A stretch of DNA of 64,000 bases from Joostella atrarenae (GCF_021764745.1 NZ_JAETXX010000007.1:1-64000), one strand, 5' to 3'; shown: positions 42,710 to 52,728, counted from the first letter of the stretch. Notes: generated by a model not told the origin, from the letters alone. Numbers and translations are program-made.

Positions 42710-44068
42710 TTACACAGTCATTGAGAAAAGTTGCGTATCAGGTTTTTTCTTCAACAAATACATATCAAAAGCCATGCATATATTTCTTACAAATGGTCTT
42801 CCTTCTTCAACTATAACAAGTTTATTTTCTTTAAACTCAATAAGTCCGTCGTTAGCAAACTCTTTTAATGAAGACAATACTTTTGGAAGCTCTTCAAAAT
42901 AATTAGAACTTTCTTCCCAAGAAGTACGCAAATTGCACATAAGATTTAAGATATGCTTACGAATTATTAAGTCTTGACTGTTTAATAAATGTCCTCTATA
43001 AACTGGTATTGTTCCAGCATTAACCAGTTTCGTATATTCATCAATCCCTTTGGCATTTTGAGCAAAAGCATACCAACTATCACTTATACTAGACGCCCCC
43101 AAACCAATCATTAAATTAGTTTTCTGGGTAGTATACCCCATAAAGTTTCTATGGAGTTCATTATTTTTCAAAGCAACAGAAAGGGAGTCACTCTCTAATG
43201 CAAAGTGATCCATTCCGATTTCTATATAATTCAACTCCTCTAAGAGTTTCTTTCCAGTTTCATACAAAGCTCTTTTCTCATCTCCTTTAGGGATATCATT
43301 TTCATCAAAGCCTCTTTGTCCGTTTCCTTTTATCCAAGGTACATGTGCATAGCTATAAAAAGCAATCCGTTCTGGCATAAGCAATAAAGTCTTATTGATA
43401 GAATCTACCACATGCTCCATTTTTTGGAAAGGCAATCCAAAAATAAGATCATGACTTATTGAAGTATATCCTATCTCTCTTGCCTGATCTGTAGCACGTT
43501 TTACATTTTCAAAAGGTTGAATTCTATGTATTGCTTTCTGAATGGTAGGATTGTAATCTTGAACTCCGTAGCTGACTCTTCTAAAACCTAAATCATATAA
43601 AGTTTGAAGATGTTCTTTTGTAGTATTATTAGGATGTCCTTCAAAACTAAACTCATAATCATCTGCATGATCGGCTAGCTTAAAAACACCATCTATTAGC
43701 CTCTTAAGGTTTTCAGGAGAAAAAAATGTAGGTGTTCCACCTCCAAGATGGATTTCCTTAATCTTAGGAGTACCATCAAACAAATCACAATAAAGTTTCC
43801 ATTCTGATAAAACGGTATCTATATATGGCGATTCTACTTCATGTCTCTTAGTAATGCGCTTGTGGCACCCACAAAACGTACATAAGCTCTCACAATAAGG
43901 CAAGTGAATATAAAGACTTAATTCCCCGTTATTCTCATCAAAAGATTTATGCAACGATGACTCCCAACCCCCTACAGAAAAGGTTGATTCATCCCAAAAA
44001 GGTACAGTTGGGTAACTTGTATATCGAGGGCCGGGAACGTTATACTTTTGAACTAAAGAACTAGACAT
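42710..44068 (-). CDS. hemN: Oxygen-independent coproporphyrinogen III oxidase
   Basis: Radical-SAM enzyme of anaerobic haem synthesis that decarboxylates coproporphyrinogen III. The 452-residue length matches true HemN rather than shorter HemW. The 4Fe-4S site is C-x3-C-x2-C (YCESLCTFCGCHK, about residues 54-64), followed by EIHLGGGTPTFFS and the second SAM site, RVSYGVQDYNP. Its promoter (44088-44130) carries the same operator geometry as the cbb3 genes, consistent with expression at low oxygen. Confidence 0.95.
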   Translation of the reverse strand: MSSSLVQKYNVPGPRYTSYPTVPFWDESTFSVGGWESSLHKSFDENNGELSLYIHLPYCESLCTFCGCHKRITKRHEVESPYIDTVLSEWKLYCDLFDGTPKIKEIHLGGGTPTFFSPENLKRLIDGVFKLADHADDYEFSFEGHPNNTTKEHLQTLYDLGFRRVSYGVQDYNPTIQKAIHRIQPFENVKRATDQAREIGYTSISHDLIFGLPFQKMEHVVDSINKTLLLMPERIAFYSYAHVPWIKGNGQRGFDENDIPKGDEKRALYETGKKLLEELNYIEIGMDHFALESDSLSVALKNNELHRNFMGYTTQKTNLMIGLGASSISDSWYAFAQNAKGIDEYTKLVNAGTIPVYRGHLLNSQDLIIRKHILNLMCNLRTSWEESSNYFEELPKVLSSLKEFANDGLIEFKENKLVIVEEGRPFVRNICMAFDMYLLKKKPDTQLFSMTV

Positions 44069-44087
44069 ATCATCACAATTTATCGAG

Positions 44088-44130
44088 CAAAATTACTCCA
44101 ATAGTAAATTACAAAAAATGATAATTATCA
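44088..44130 (-). promoter_or_regulatory. Crp/Fnr-type operator and promoter of hemN
   Basis: TGAT-AATT-ATCA (44119-44130, perfect palindrome) is centred 36.5 nt from the last G (44088) of minus-strand TAATTTTG (44095-44088). hemN starts 20 nt further. Same operator-to-box distance as before ccoI and ccoS. Confidence 0.75.
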
Positions 44131-44154
44131 GCTAATCATTGCTTACAAAAAAAG

Positions 44155-45615
44155 TTATATTTTAATAACCCATGCTATTTCATTTTTTAGTTCTGATCTT
44201 AAACTCTTTGATATTTTTATTGTTGAAGTATTATCCTTATTTACCTTTATTTCTAAAGTTTCATCTTTACCTAGAACATGCGCAGTACTCTTATCAAGAG
44301 AAAAAGGCACATTTATTTCTGAAGAGACTTCTGCTCCTTCTTCCATCAGGTAAATTAAATAGGTAGTTCCATCTTTCTTTTCAGTGATACAAACATTATC
44401 AAATTTATATGGAGCTACAGCGTTAGTTTCATAGATAGCTTCTGAATTTACACCCATCCAATCTCCAATTTCTGATAACAGCTTATAGGCTCCTTTATCC
44501 CATTCTCCTTCAGGACTAGGAGCAATGTTAAGTAGTAAATTACCTCCCTTAGAAACTATATCTGCAAGTGTATGTACAGCTTTTCGTCCAGACATATATT
44601 TAGCATTAAAAGAGTATGACCAGCCACCTCCAGCTATAATACACGACTCCCAAGGATACGGCAATGCTTTTTCTGGAATTCTATTTTCTGGAGTTAAGTA
44701 GTTCTGGTTTTTTCCATGAACAGCACGATCTACAACAATAAGTCCTGGTTGTTTCTCTCTTGCTTTTTCTACAAGCTTATCCATTTCTATATCTTGATTG
44801 ATATTTCTAGTTTTCATATAGCCTGTAGCGCTTTCCTTCACAGAACGATCATACCAGTCTACGATATCTTGAGTCGGTTTTTTAGCAACCCAACCCCCGT
44901 CTAACCAAAGGATATCAATATCCCCATAATTAGTCATCAATTCTAAAATCTGATTATGGGTAAAATCCACATACTTCTTCCACTTTTCTGGATATGCTTC
45001 TGGATCGTAATTTACATTTCTATCCTTTGGAGGGAAATACGGATCCCAATAAGAATCCATATGCCAATCTGGTTTAGAAAAATATGCCCCAGCCCACATT
45101 CCATTATCCCTAAAAGCATTAAAAATAGCCTTTGTTACATCTGCATTATCTTGTTTTGAAAATGGTGTTTCCGTATTTGTGATTTTATAATCTGAATACT
45201 GCGTATCAAACATATTATATCCGTCGTGATGCTTTGTAGTAAACACAACATATTTCATTCCTGCATCTTTAGCTGCGCTCGCCCATTTTTCAGGATTAAA
45301 CTTTATAGGATTAAAAGATTTTCCCAAAGCTTCATATTCTTTTTTGTAAGCAAAGTAGTTATCTGGGTTACTCCCTTTTTTCCGAGCGCACCAACCATAT
45401 TCTTCAGGGCATAAAGACCAAGATTCCACAACTCCCCATTGGCTATATGCTCCCCAATGCATTAGTAATCCAAATTTTAATCCTTGCCATTGCTCTAGCT
45501 TTTCAAGCACTAAAGGATCTGTTTCTGGAACGTACCGTTCATCTTCATAAACAGCCTGTCCAATGGCTAAATTTGTATAGATGAACAATGAAAAAAGTAA
45601 CGTAATATTCTTCAT
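44155..45615 (-). CDS. Alpha-L-fucosidase (GH29)
   Basis: The 486-residue secreted protein has a signal peptide (1-19) and the GH29 TIM-barrel signature: LLMHWGAYSQWG, YVVFTTKHHDGYNMFDT and the nucleophile Asp of ILWLDGGW (about Asp239), then a beta-sandwich C-terminus. It removes terminal fucose, commonly from N-glycan core or antennae. It is the last gene of the GH20-GH92-GH29 group, 38 bp after the GH92 gene. Confidence 0.95.
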   Translation of the reverse strand: MKNITLLFSLFIYTNLAIGQAVYEDERYVPETDPLVLEKLEQWQGLKFGLLMHWGAYSQWGVVESWSLCPEEYGWCARKKGSNPDNYFAYKKEYEALGKSFNPIKFNPEKWASAAKDAGMKYVVFTTKHHDGYNMFDTQYSDYKITNTETPFSKQDNADVTKAIFNAFRDNGMWAGAYFSKPDWHMDSYWDPYFPPKDRNVNYDPEAYPEKWKKYVDFTHNQILELMTNYGDIDILWLDGGWVAKKPTQDIVDWYDRSVKESATGYMKTRNINQDIEMDKLVEKAREKQPGLIVVDRAVHGKNQNYLTPENRIPEKALPYPWESCIIAGGGWSYSFNAKYMSGRKAVHTLADIVSKGGNLLLNIAPSPEGEWDKGAYKLLSEIGDWMGVNSEAIYETNAVAPYKFDNVCITEKKDGTTYLIYLMEEGAEVSSEINVPFSLDKSTAHVLGKDETLEIKVNKDNTSTIKISKSLRSELKNEIAWVIKI

Positions 45616-45653
45616 TTTAGAATGGTTTGGTCGGTTATTAATTTAATTATTGG

Positions 45654-47900
45654 TTATTTATGCTCTTTAAGCTTGATATCAATTTCAGAAGCATTGATTA
45701 AGTCTTTATGTGTAATAAAATTATTTTTTAGTGACTTCCCATCTACTTCGATAACATCTATATATTTATTAGCATCGCTTTGATTTGATTTTATAATCAA
45801 CTCTTTATTTCCATAAAAATCATTATTTAAATGAATTTTAACCTCATCGAATCTAGGCGTTGTAATTGCATAAATAGGTTTTGCTGGAACAACAGGATAT
45901 ATTCCCATCATTGAAAATACTGCCCAAGCCGACATAGTTCCAGTATCGTCATTTCCCGGAAGTCCATCTGGAGCATTTTTATAATAGGTGTCTAAAAGAG
46001 AAGTAACATGCTCTTGCGTTCGCCATTCTTCTCCTTGCACGAAATTGAACAAATACGGATATACAATATCTGGCTCGTTTGCCATATCATAATGATCATC
46101 ATCAAATACTTTTTGAAGTTGATCTACAAATACAGTTTCTCCACCCATCATTTTTAACAAGCCTTCTACATCATGAGAAAGCATGAATGTATATTGCCAT
46201 GCATTTCCCTCAATAAAACCTAGATTCTTCTCGAAATTTGCTCCTTTCAACGGATTGTATGGTGTAAGCCAAGAGCTATCATCATTTCGAGGTCTTAGTA
46301 AATTATAAGTGTCATCAAAGAGTGCTCTATAAGATATCGAACGCTTAGAAAAACGTTTATAATCATCCCTTTCATCCAACTCTTTTGCTAATTGTGCAAT
46401 AGCAAAGTCGGTCATATTATATTCTTGAGTCGTAGAAACAGATCCGCTATTTGTAGTTTTAGTAGTTAAATATCCTTTTGTTATATAATCTTTTATGCCA
46501 GGACGCAACGGATTATTTTCTAACTGATCCGCGCTCTTTTTCATTGCTTGATACGCCTTGTTAACATCAAATTTGGTAATTCCCTTTAAGTAAGTATCGG
46601 CAATTACAATTCCCGCTGGATCTCCAACCATAGTAGTTGTTTCAGTAGCATTCAACTCCCACTTTGGCAACCATCCACTTTCATCATAAACTTGCAAAAT
46701 GCTATTTACCATATCCACTTGCTGCTCTGGATATACCAAAGTCATTAATTGATGTAAGTTTCTATATGTATCCCATAGAGAAAAAACTGTGTAACGGGTT
46801 CCTTTTGTATTCAGTGTCTCTCTAGTTTTCATTTTTGGATAATCTCCATTGTAATCACTAAGAGTGCTCGGATGAATTAATGTATGATAAAGCGCTGTAT
46901 AAAAAATTGATTTATCCTCTTCTGTACCTCCTTTTACTTCTACTTTAGATAAGTTTTCGTTCCATTCCTTTTTAGCATCAATTAGAAGTTGATCAAAAGT
47001 TTTATCCGAAGTCTCCTTTTCTAAATTGTTTCTAGCATTTTCAATACTTACATAAGAAACTCCTATTTTCATTTCTACAGTAGTAGGCTCTTCAAAATAA
47101 TAATTCATGTAAGCACCTATACTATCTCCTACAACTTCTTTGGTATAGTTTTCTTTTATTCTTGCCTTTCCATTATACTCCATCCATTGCGCTTCTACCC
47201 CACTATATTTAGCTGGCTTCTTCCAAACCCCAAAGTTTTTTGCAGGCTTAGAAAAACGCGCTACAAAATAAACAGGATATGCCTCCTCAGCTTTATAATA
47301 ACAAAAAGATCCGACAGAACGGATCCCTTCAATTTCTGTTGGAGACACTACTTTTACCTGGGCTCCCTGCTCATTTGTAAGTCCTAATCCTAAATTTATA
47401 AGAATGTTAGCATCTCCCTTTGGAAAAGTATATTTACTTACTCCAACTCTTGTGGATGCAGTAGCTTCTACTTTTACATTATATTTATCTAAAGTGTTAG
47501 AATAATATCCCACTGTAGCAACCTCATCAGAGTAAGTGCTCCCATATTCTTCATAATCTACATTTAATTTCCCTGTAGTCGGCATTGCAAGAATAACACC
47601 TAAATCTGGACAACCTACCCCACTGATATTTACATGACTAAAACCTGTTAAAAACTTATTTTCTTTTACATAAGGAGTAGAAAACCATCGACTATCTTTC
47701 TCCATTGGTAAGTTCTCTTTCCCTGCAACATTAAAAGGAGAAACACTAACCATTCCTCTTACAGCTATGGGTCCAGGGTTAGTCGTTCCATAGTTCGACG
47801 TTCCTATAAAAGGATTCACATGTTTTGTTACCTCATTATTTTGAGAAAACATTGCTATGCTTACAAATAACAAACTCCCTAATAAAAGTTTTTTTTTCAT
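45654..47900 (-). CDS. Alpha-mannosidase (GH92)
   Basis: The 748-residue protein has a signal peptide (1-19) then VNPFIGTSNYGTTNPG and FSHVNISGVGCPDLG, GH92 N-domain signatures. The C-terminal (alpha/alpha)6 barrel has ETTTMVGDPAGIVIADTY and GNDDTGTMSAWAVFSMMGIYPV, the calcium and catalytic Asp region. GH92 enzymes are calcium-dependent exo-alpha-mannosidases, mostly alpha-1,2 or alpha-1,3. It sits between GH20 (26 bp) and GH29 (38 bp) in one operon. Confidence 0.95.
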   Translation of the reverse strand: MKKKLLLGSLLFVSIAMFSQNNEVTKHVNPFIGTSNYGTTNPGPIAVRGMVSVSPFNVAGKENLPMEKDSRWFSTPYVKENKFLTGFSHVNISGVGCPDLGVILAMPTTGKLNVDYEEYGSTYSDEVATVGYYSNTLDKYNVKVEATASTRVGVSKYTFPKGDANILINLGLGLTNEQGAQVKVVSPTEIEGIRSVGSFCYYKAEEAYPVYFVARFSKPAKNFGVWKKPAKYSGVEAQWMEYNGKARIKENYTKEVVGDSIGAYMNYYFEEPTTVEMKIGVSYVSIENARNNLEKETSDKTFDQLLIDAKKEWNENLSKVEVKGGTEEDKSIFYTALYHTLIHPSTLSDYNGDYPKMKTRETLNTKGTRYTVFSLWDTYRNLHQLMTLVYPEQQVDMVNSILQVYDESGWLPKWELNATETTTMVGDPAGIVIADTYLKGITKFDVNKAYQAMKKSADQLENNPLRPGIKDYITKGYLTTKTTNSGSVSTTQEYNMTDFAIAQLAKELDERDDYKRFSKRSISYRALFDDTYNLLRPRNDDSSWLTPYNPLKGANFEKNLGFIEGNAWQYTFMLSHDVEGLLKMMGGETVFVDQLQKVFDDDHYDMANEPDIVYPYLFNFVQGEEWRTQEHVTSLLDTYYKNAPDGLPGNDDTGTMSAWAVFSMMGIYPVVPAKPIYAITTPRFDEVKIHLNNDFYGNKELIIKSNQSDANKYIDVIEVDGKSLKNNFITHKDLINASEIDIKLKEHK

Positions 47901-47926
47901 CTTTAAATACTTTTTTAGCCAGTAGA

Positions 47927-50245
47927 CTATTCTACTACAATTTCATCAACAAAAAGCCAAGTTCCACCTCCATTCGGAGCTTTTCCAAGGTTTTCAGCTA
48001 TCACTTTTAAATAACGTGTATTTACACCTCCTAATTCTAGTTCAAACGTTTTTAACTCTCCTTCCTTATTTTCTTTAAATGGACGATCAATCGTTTTTAT
48101 CAATTTGAAATTCTCATTATCATCAGAAGTAAAAACTGAAATTTTCTTCGGAAAATAAATCCCAGATCCCTGCTTTTCTAAAGTTCCTACTCCAACATTA
48201 TCAACTGTTGTTTTTTCTCCAAGGTCTATAACAATATCCATATTATCTCCAAGCCAACCCAACCATTGTCCGTCGCGGAAATTCTCTGAACCTCTAAGTA
48301 CATTAACTAATGTTGGATCTCCTGCTCCCTGATAACTATCGTGGTAGTTAATATTATATATAATGTTTTTACCTACTGATTTATGGAATATAAATTTCTT
48401 TTCAAAAACTCTACCAATTGGTTTTTCATCTTCAAAACGAGCTGCTTTAATTGTAGATGTATTACTGACTTTAATCGGTTTTGTATAAGGAATGGCATCG
48501 CTTTCAAGGTTTCCATTCTCTGTAATATATCTTATATCTGAGTTTAAAAATTCATCTTGCAGCTCAACGTTAATTGATTTATCTAGACTATCAATACTTG
48601 CTGTAGATCTAATTGTGTAGGCACTTTCAGCATAATTAATATTCATAACTTCCAATCGGTTGAATAAATACTGAACACGCTCTGAAAAATCTTCCCAACT
48701 CTGATCTTTTTTAGGAGTCCACAATACTTCCGATAAAGCCGTTAAGCGTGGAAATATCATATACTCCGATTGGTCTGTTGTTGGAATATATTCTGAGAAT
48801 AAGTTCGCTTGTCCTCCAAGAATATGTTGTTTTTGTGCTGAAGTCATTTCTTCTGTAACTGGAGAGAATTCATATACTTGACTTAAAGGTGTATAACCTC
48901 CCCATGCTAAAGGCTCTTCCCCTGGAGGGCCTTGATAATAATCAAAATAGCAATGAGAAACGGGAGTCATTACCACATCATGCCCCTGAGAAGAAGCTTT
49001 AACACCGCCTTTAGTTCCTCTCCAACTCATTACAGCTGCTCCCTCTGCTATTCCTCCTTGGAGGATTTCATCCCATCCTATCATTTTTCTTCCCTTACCG
49101 CTAACATATTTTTCAATACGCTTCATAAAGTAACTTTGTAACTCCTCTACATCTTTTAAACCTTCTTCCTCCATTCTCTTTTGACAATGTGGACACTTTT
49201 CCCAGTTTGTTTTTGTAGCTTCATCTCCTCCAACATGGATATATTGAGACGGAAACAATGTTATAACCTCATCTAAAACATTCTCAATAAATGTAAAAGT
49301 GGATTCTTTACCTGCGCAATAAATGTCTGTAATAGGCCATACTCCACCAGAAGGAACCATAATTTTTTGATCAAAACAAGCAAGCTCAGGATACGATGCA
49401 ATAGCACTCATAACATGGGCTGGCATTTCTATTTCTGGAACAACTGTAATTCCTCTCTTTTCTGCATATGCTACGATTTCTTTAATATCTTCTTGTGTAT
49501 AGAAACCACCATAAGTTGTCTCTTCACCTAACTCATTCTCCTTTCTAGTTTGCCAATGCAAATCCTCCTGATCTACTCTAAAAGCACCAACTTCTGTTAA
49601 CTTAGGATATTCTTTTATCTCTATTCTCCAACCCTGATCATCTACTAAATGAAAATGTAACGTATTCATTTTTAAGAAAGCCAATCTATCAATTGTCTTC
49701 ATTATATATTCCTTCTCAAAAAAGTGCCTCGCAACATCCAGCATAAGTCCTCTCCACTTATATTGAGGTTCATCATCTATAGTTACAGCAGGAATAATCC
49801 AATTAATATCTTGAACAAAACTAGTGCTCTCTATCTCATTTGGAAGTAATTGAAGAATTGATTGTATAGCATATATTGCACCGTTAAGACCATTTGACTC
49901 AACAACTATATTGTTTTCAGAAACCTTTAGCTTATAAGCCTCCTTATTCAAAGAATCATTTTCCTTAAAAACTATATAATTTGCACTTGGGGCCTCATTA
50001 ACGATATCCAATTTTAAATTAGCAGCATTTTTAAATTTTTCTGATAAAATCTCTGATGCAATAATTTGAACATCATTATTCACAACTAGTTTGGTATTAC
50101 TATTGAAGCTAAAAGCTCCATCTCCTAACACCATATTTTTAGGCTTAGGAATTATTTTGACGTCTTCTTTAATAAAGGAAGTTTTACTAGTTTTATTGCA
50201 ACTAAAAAATAAAAAAAGCAGACTTGCTAAGTAAAAATATTTCAT
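47927..50245 (-). CDS. Beta-N-acetylhexosaminidase lipoprotein (GH20)
   Basis: The 772-residue protein has a lipoprotein signal (FLFFSC, Cys about 16), a GH20b domain (about 30-150), and a catalytic barrel with LHFHLVDDQGWRIEIK and the Asp-Glu pair in IHVGGDEATKTNWE. A C-terminal part includes an F5/8-type-like sandwich (about 650-772, ISVFTSDDNENFKLI). It removes terminal GlcNAc or GalNAc. It heads a three-gene operon with GH92 and GH29. Confidence 0.95.
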   Translation of the reverse strand: MKYFYLASLLFLFFSCNKTSKTSFIKEDVKIIPKPKNMVLGDGAFSFNSNTKLVVNNDVQIIASEILSEKFKNAANLKLDIVNEAPSANYIVFKENDSLNKEAYKLKVSENNIVVESNGLNGAIYAIQSILQLLPNEIESTSFVQDINWIIPAVTIDDEPQYKWRGLMLDVARHFFEKEYIMKTIDRLAFLKMNTLHFHLVDDQGWRIEIKEYPKLTEVGAFRVDQEDLHWQTRKENELGEETTYGGFYTQEDIKEIVAYAEKRGITVVPEIEMPAHVMSAIASYPELACFDQKIMVPSGGVWPITDIYCAGKESTFTFIENVLDEVITLFPSQYIHVGGDEATKTNWEKCPHCQKRMEEEGLKDVEELQSYFMKRIEKYVSGKGRKMIGWDEILQGGIAEGAAVMSWRGTKGGVKASSQGHDVVMTPVSHCYFDYYQGPPGEEPLAWGGYTPLSQVYEFSPVTEEMTSAQKQHILGGQANLFSEYIPTTDQSEYMIFPRLTALSEVLWTPKKDQSWEDFSERVQYLFNRLEVMNINYAESAYTIRSTASIDSLDKSINVELQDEFLNSDIRYITENGNLESDAIPYTKPIKVSNTSTIKAARFEDEKPIGRVFEKKFIFHKSVGKNIIYNINYHDSYQGAGDPTLVNVLRGSENFRDGQWLGWLGDNMDIVIDLGEKTTVDNVGVGTLEKQGSGIYFPKKISVFTSDDNENFKLIKTIDRPFKENKEGELKTFELELGGVNTRYLKVIAENLGKAPNGGGTWLFVDEIVVE

Positions 50246-50466
50246 TGGTTATTGTTTGTTGATTTAAGTAAGCTATGTTTCTATATAACAGTATATACGG
50301 GGTACTAATTCGTTTTACTAAATTACTCCTGATATATGTTATTAAAATAATTATCAAAGCAATATAAGAAGAAAGTATTTGATAATAAAAAGATTTAGAA
50401 GCAATAACTCTTCTCTTTTCTTTTGTTATTATTCTTTATCAAGAGGTAGAAAAAACGGAAACAAAA

Positions 50467-50498
50467 AGAGGAGCTAAAATTAAGTTTTCAGCTCCTCT
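50467..50498 (-). terminator. Terminator after the TIM-barrel lipoprotein gene
   Basis: Stem AGAGGAGCT (50467-50475) and AGCTCCTCT (50490-50498), with A/T inner pairs. Read leftward it ends in TTTTT. It separates the two glycosidase transcripts and lies in an otherwise empty 273-bp gap before GH20. Confidence 0.85.
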
Positions 50499-50518
50499 AA
50501 ACGTTAAATTATTACAAC

Positions 50519-51628
50519 CTAATTAGAAGCTTTTATAGCTTCAAGCTGCTCATCTGTTAAAGCATTTCCATCAAAAAAGGAAATTCCTTTTGCTCCATTA
50601 TCTTTGGCTAGCTTAATTGCTTTAGTCACATCAGCAGCAGACATTGGTGGAACAAAAATCCCTGTATGTAATTCTGTATTCTTCCCTTGAAGATCCTTTA
50701 CTCCTTCTCCTGTAGCAAAACCAATCCAATCTATTTCTTCGTTATAAAAATTGTTATAAATCATAGGTAAAACCATATCTATATTCCATTTATCCCAACG
50801 TTGACGAACCATATGATCTGCCATTTCTGGATAAGGAAAAACTGCAGCGGTTAATTTTTTATCATATTTATGAGCTATCTCATATGCATCATCTACTACC
50901 GCTTTTACTTTATTTAAGCGGAATTGCTTCCATTCCATATCAATCGCTGGATTTTCAAAGTCCCTTGGATTTTTATGATGTATTTTTTCAAATTCTGCTA
51001 CGCAAACATCACAATAACAAAAATCAAATTCTGGTAACTCTTCTTCTTGTTTCAAGTCATACTTAGGTAAAAGTCCGATTGGTAAAAAGATATCCGAATA
51101 TCTTATATAATCCAAATGTACACTTGCTACTCCCTCAACTTTCGCCAAACCTTCTACCAAATCTAAAACATGACCACGAGAAGCCTCTCTTGTTGGGCAT
51201 AACCACTGATAATAACCAACGTATGGGCGTGTATCAAAACATGACTTCCCTTCACGACTCACCGCATACCAATCTGGATGTTGCAAAGCCACAGAATCTC
51301 CTGGTCTATTCATTGCCATTATCCACGCATGAACTTCTAAACCTTCTTTTTTTGCTATTGGTGTTAATCGCTCTAAAAGTTTAGGGTCGGTATTTGTATT
51401 TATTAAAACAGCATCAATTCCACCAGCTTTATATTTAGCAAATTCCCTTTGATACGAAGTATCAGCTCGTTGTTCACTTGCTGTTGTCCACGTCCAATAT
51501 TTGAAGTCGCTTTGTTCTTTTACAACTGCTACTTCTTCTGGTTTAGCCTCATCATTAGTGGCTTTCTTCTCACTGCAGGATGCTAACACGAATAGCATTG
51601 CCAACATAGATAGTTTTAATAATCGCAT
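50519..51628 (-). CDS. Putative TIM-barrel glycoside-hydrolase-like lipoprotein (GHL10-like)
   Basis: The 369-residue lipoprotein (VLASC, Cys about 18) has a barrel pattern seen in putative glycosidases: GGIDAVLINTN, LEVHAWIMAMNRPGD, VHLDYIRYSD with acidic residues at strand ends, and KGISFFDGNAL. A Cys cluster FCYCDVCVAEF (about 203-213) precedes KKLTAAVFPYPE. No confirmed CAZy family or substrate can be assigned from sequence alone. It is followed upstream by a CBM9-like gene (17 bp), forming a two-gene operon. Confidence 0.75.
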   Translation of the reverse strand: MRLLKLSMLAMLFVLASCSEKKATNDEAKPEEVAVVKEQSDFKYWTWTTASEQRADTSYQREFAKYKAGGIDAVLINTNTDPKLLERLTPIAKKEGLEVHAWIMAMNRPGDSVALQHPDWYAVSREGKSCFDTRPYVGYYQWLCPTREASRGHVLDLVEGLAKVEGVASVHLDYIRYSDIFLPIGLLPKYDLKQEEELPEFDFCYCDVCVAEFEKIHHKNPRDFENPAIDMEWKQFRLNKVKAVVDDAYEIAHKYDKKLTAAVFPYPEMADHMVRQRWDKWNIDMVLPMIYNNFYNEEIDWIGFATGEGVKDLQGKNTELHTGIFVPPMSAADVTKAIKLAKDNGAKGISFFDGNALTDEQLEAIKASN

Positions 51629-51645
51629 AGTATATTAAGTTTAGT

Positions 51646-52728
51646 TTATTGCTCTTTTATTATAAAATCTCCATCCTCTTTTAATATTAATTGCTTTCCA
51701 GTAAAAGGACTCACTACAGAAAGATTCCAACCAAAATTATGGACCTCCAAAGTTGGTTTTATTTTTTCTCCATCAATTTTTATAGAATTTGAAATCAATT
51801 GATCAATCTCCTTTATCCAACTTCCATGCTCACGATGATATGATTTTTGCTTCCTATACAAGCTATAAAGCTCCCATTTAATCTTTTCATCAGCTGAAAT
51901 TACAAACTCACTCTTTTTAGAGGTAGCCTTTCTTTCAGTTGAAAAATATACATATCCCCACCATTCTGGCTCGTGCATATTTATAACCCATTGTGGCGAC
52001 CATACCCAATTATATTCAGGTAGAAAATTTCCACTTTCATCTTTTTTTCGCTGATATGTATCCCCTACCAATTCATAATCCCAATTAACCCTAGAAAAGT
52101 TAATTCGCCAATAGTCATCCGCCGGAACTTTATTATTACCAGCTTCTTTTAAAGCATTCCAAGGCATTGCAATCTCAACACTCCAACCTTTGTCTTCATC
52201 GGAAGCATCGTTTATAGTTCCATTTATCGCTACCGCTGTTTTAATCCCTTTTATATCCCAACTATCTACTACTTTCCCATGTTCTCTATATGGTTTTGTT
52301 AGATATAAATCCCATACAGTATTAAGCGCATTCATCTCAAACTCCATATAATCATGAGTATCCCCGTCAGGATCAATAAAGATTTCAAAATCATTATTAT
52401 AAAAAATAATTGTATCCCGCTGCTTTAATGTCGCCCATACATGAGGCTCTTCCATTTCTGCATAAAAATATAAATAGTCATCATCCCACAGCATTTTTAC
52501 TTGAGTCTTGTATTTTGGGGTTTTCTCTCCTTCAATATCTATAAAGTCTACTGTCCATTTTGTCTTTTTCCAAGATGACTCCTTCGCTTTACCATCAATT
52601 TTTATAGTTTCTGATATTTTTGGAGCTACATAAGCATTTGGGGGTATTATTTTATCTTGAGCTGTAAGATTAGCCGACATCAGAAAAACACTTATACCAA
52701 ACAATAAACCTTGGATTCCTATCTTCAT
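51646..52728 (-). CDS. CBM9-like (carbohydrate-binding family 9-like) protein
   Basis: The 360-residue protein has a signal peptide (about 1-23) and a CBM9/DOMON-like beta sandwich (about 30-265): TIKIDGKAKESSWKKTKW, LWDDDYLYFYAEMEE, DTIIFYNNDFEIFIDPDGD and GWSVEIAMPWNALKEAG. The Phe-Glu-Ile pattern and DPDGD are typical. The C-terminal 100 residues are unassigned. It may bind the ligand of the neighbouring lipoprotein; that is inference from the 17-bp spacing. Confidence 0.87.
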   Translation of the reverse strand: MKIGIQGLLFGISVFLMSANLTAQDKIIPPNAYVAPKISETIKIDGKAKESSWKKTKWTVDFIDIEGEKTPKYKTQVKMLWDDDYLYFYAEMEEPHVWATLKQRDTIIFYNNDFEIFIDPDGDTHDYMEFEMNALNTVWDLYLTKPYREHGKVVDSWDIKGIKTAVAINGTINDASDEDKGWSVEIAMPWNALKEAGNNKVPADDYWRINFSRVNWDYELVGDTYQRKKDESGNFLPEYNWVWSPQWVINMHEPEWWGYVYFSTERKATSKKSEFVISADEKIKWELYSLYRKQKSYHREHGSWIKEIDQLISNSIKIDGEKIKPTLEVHNFGWNLSVVSPFTGKQLILKEDGDFIIKEQ

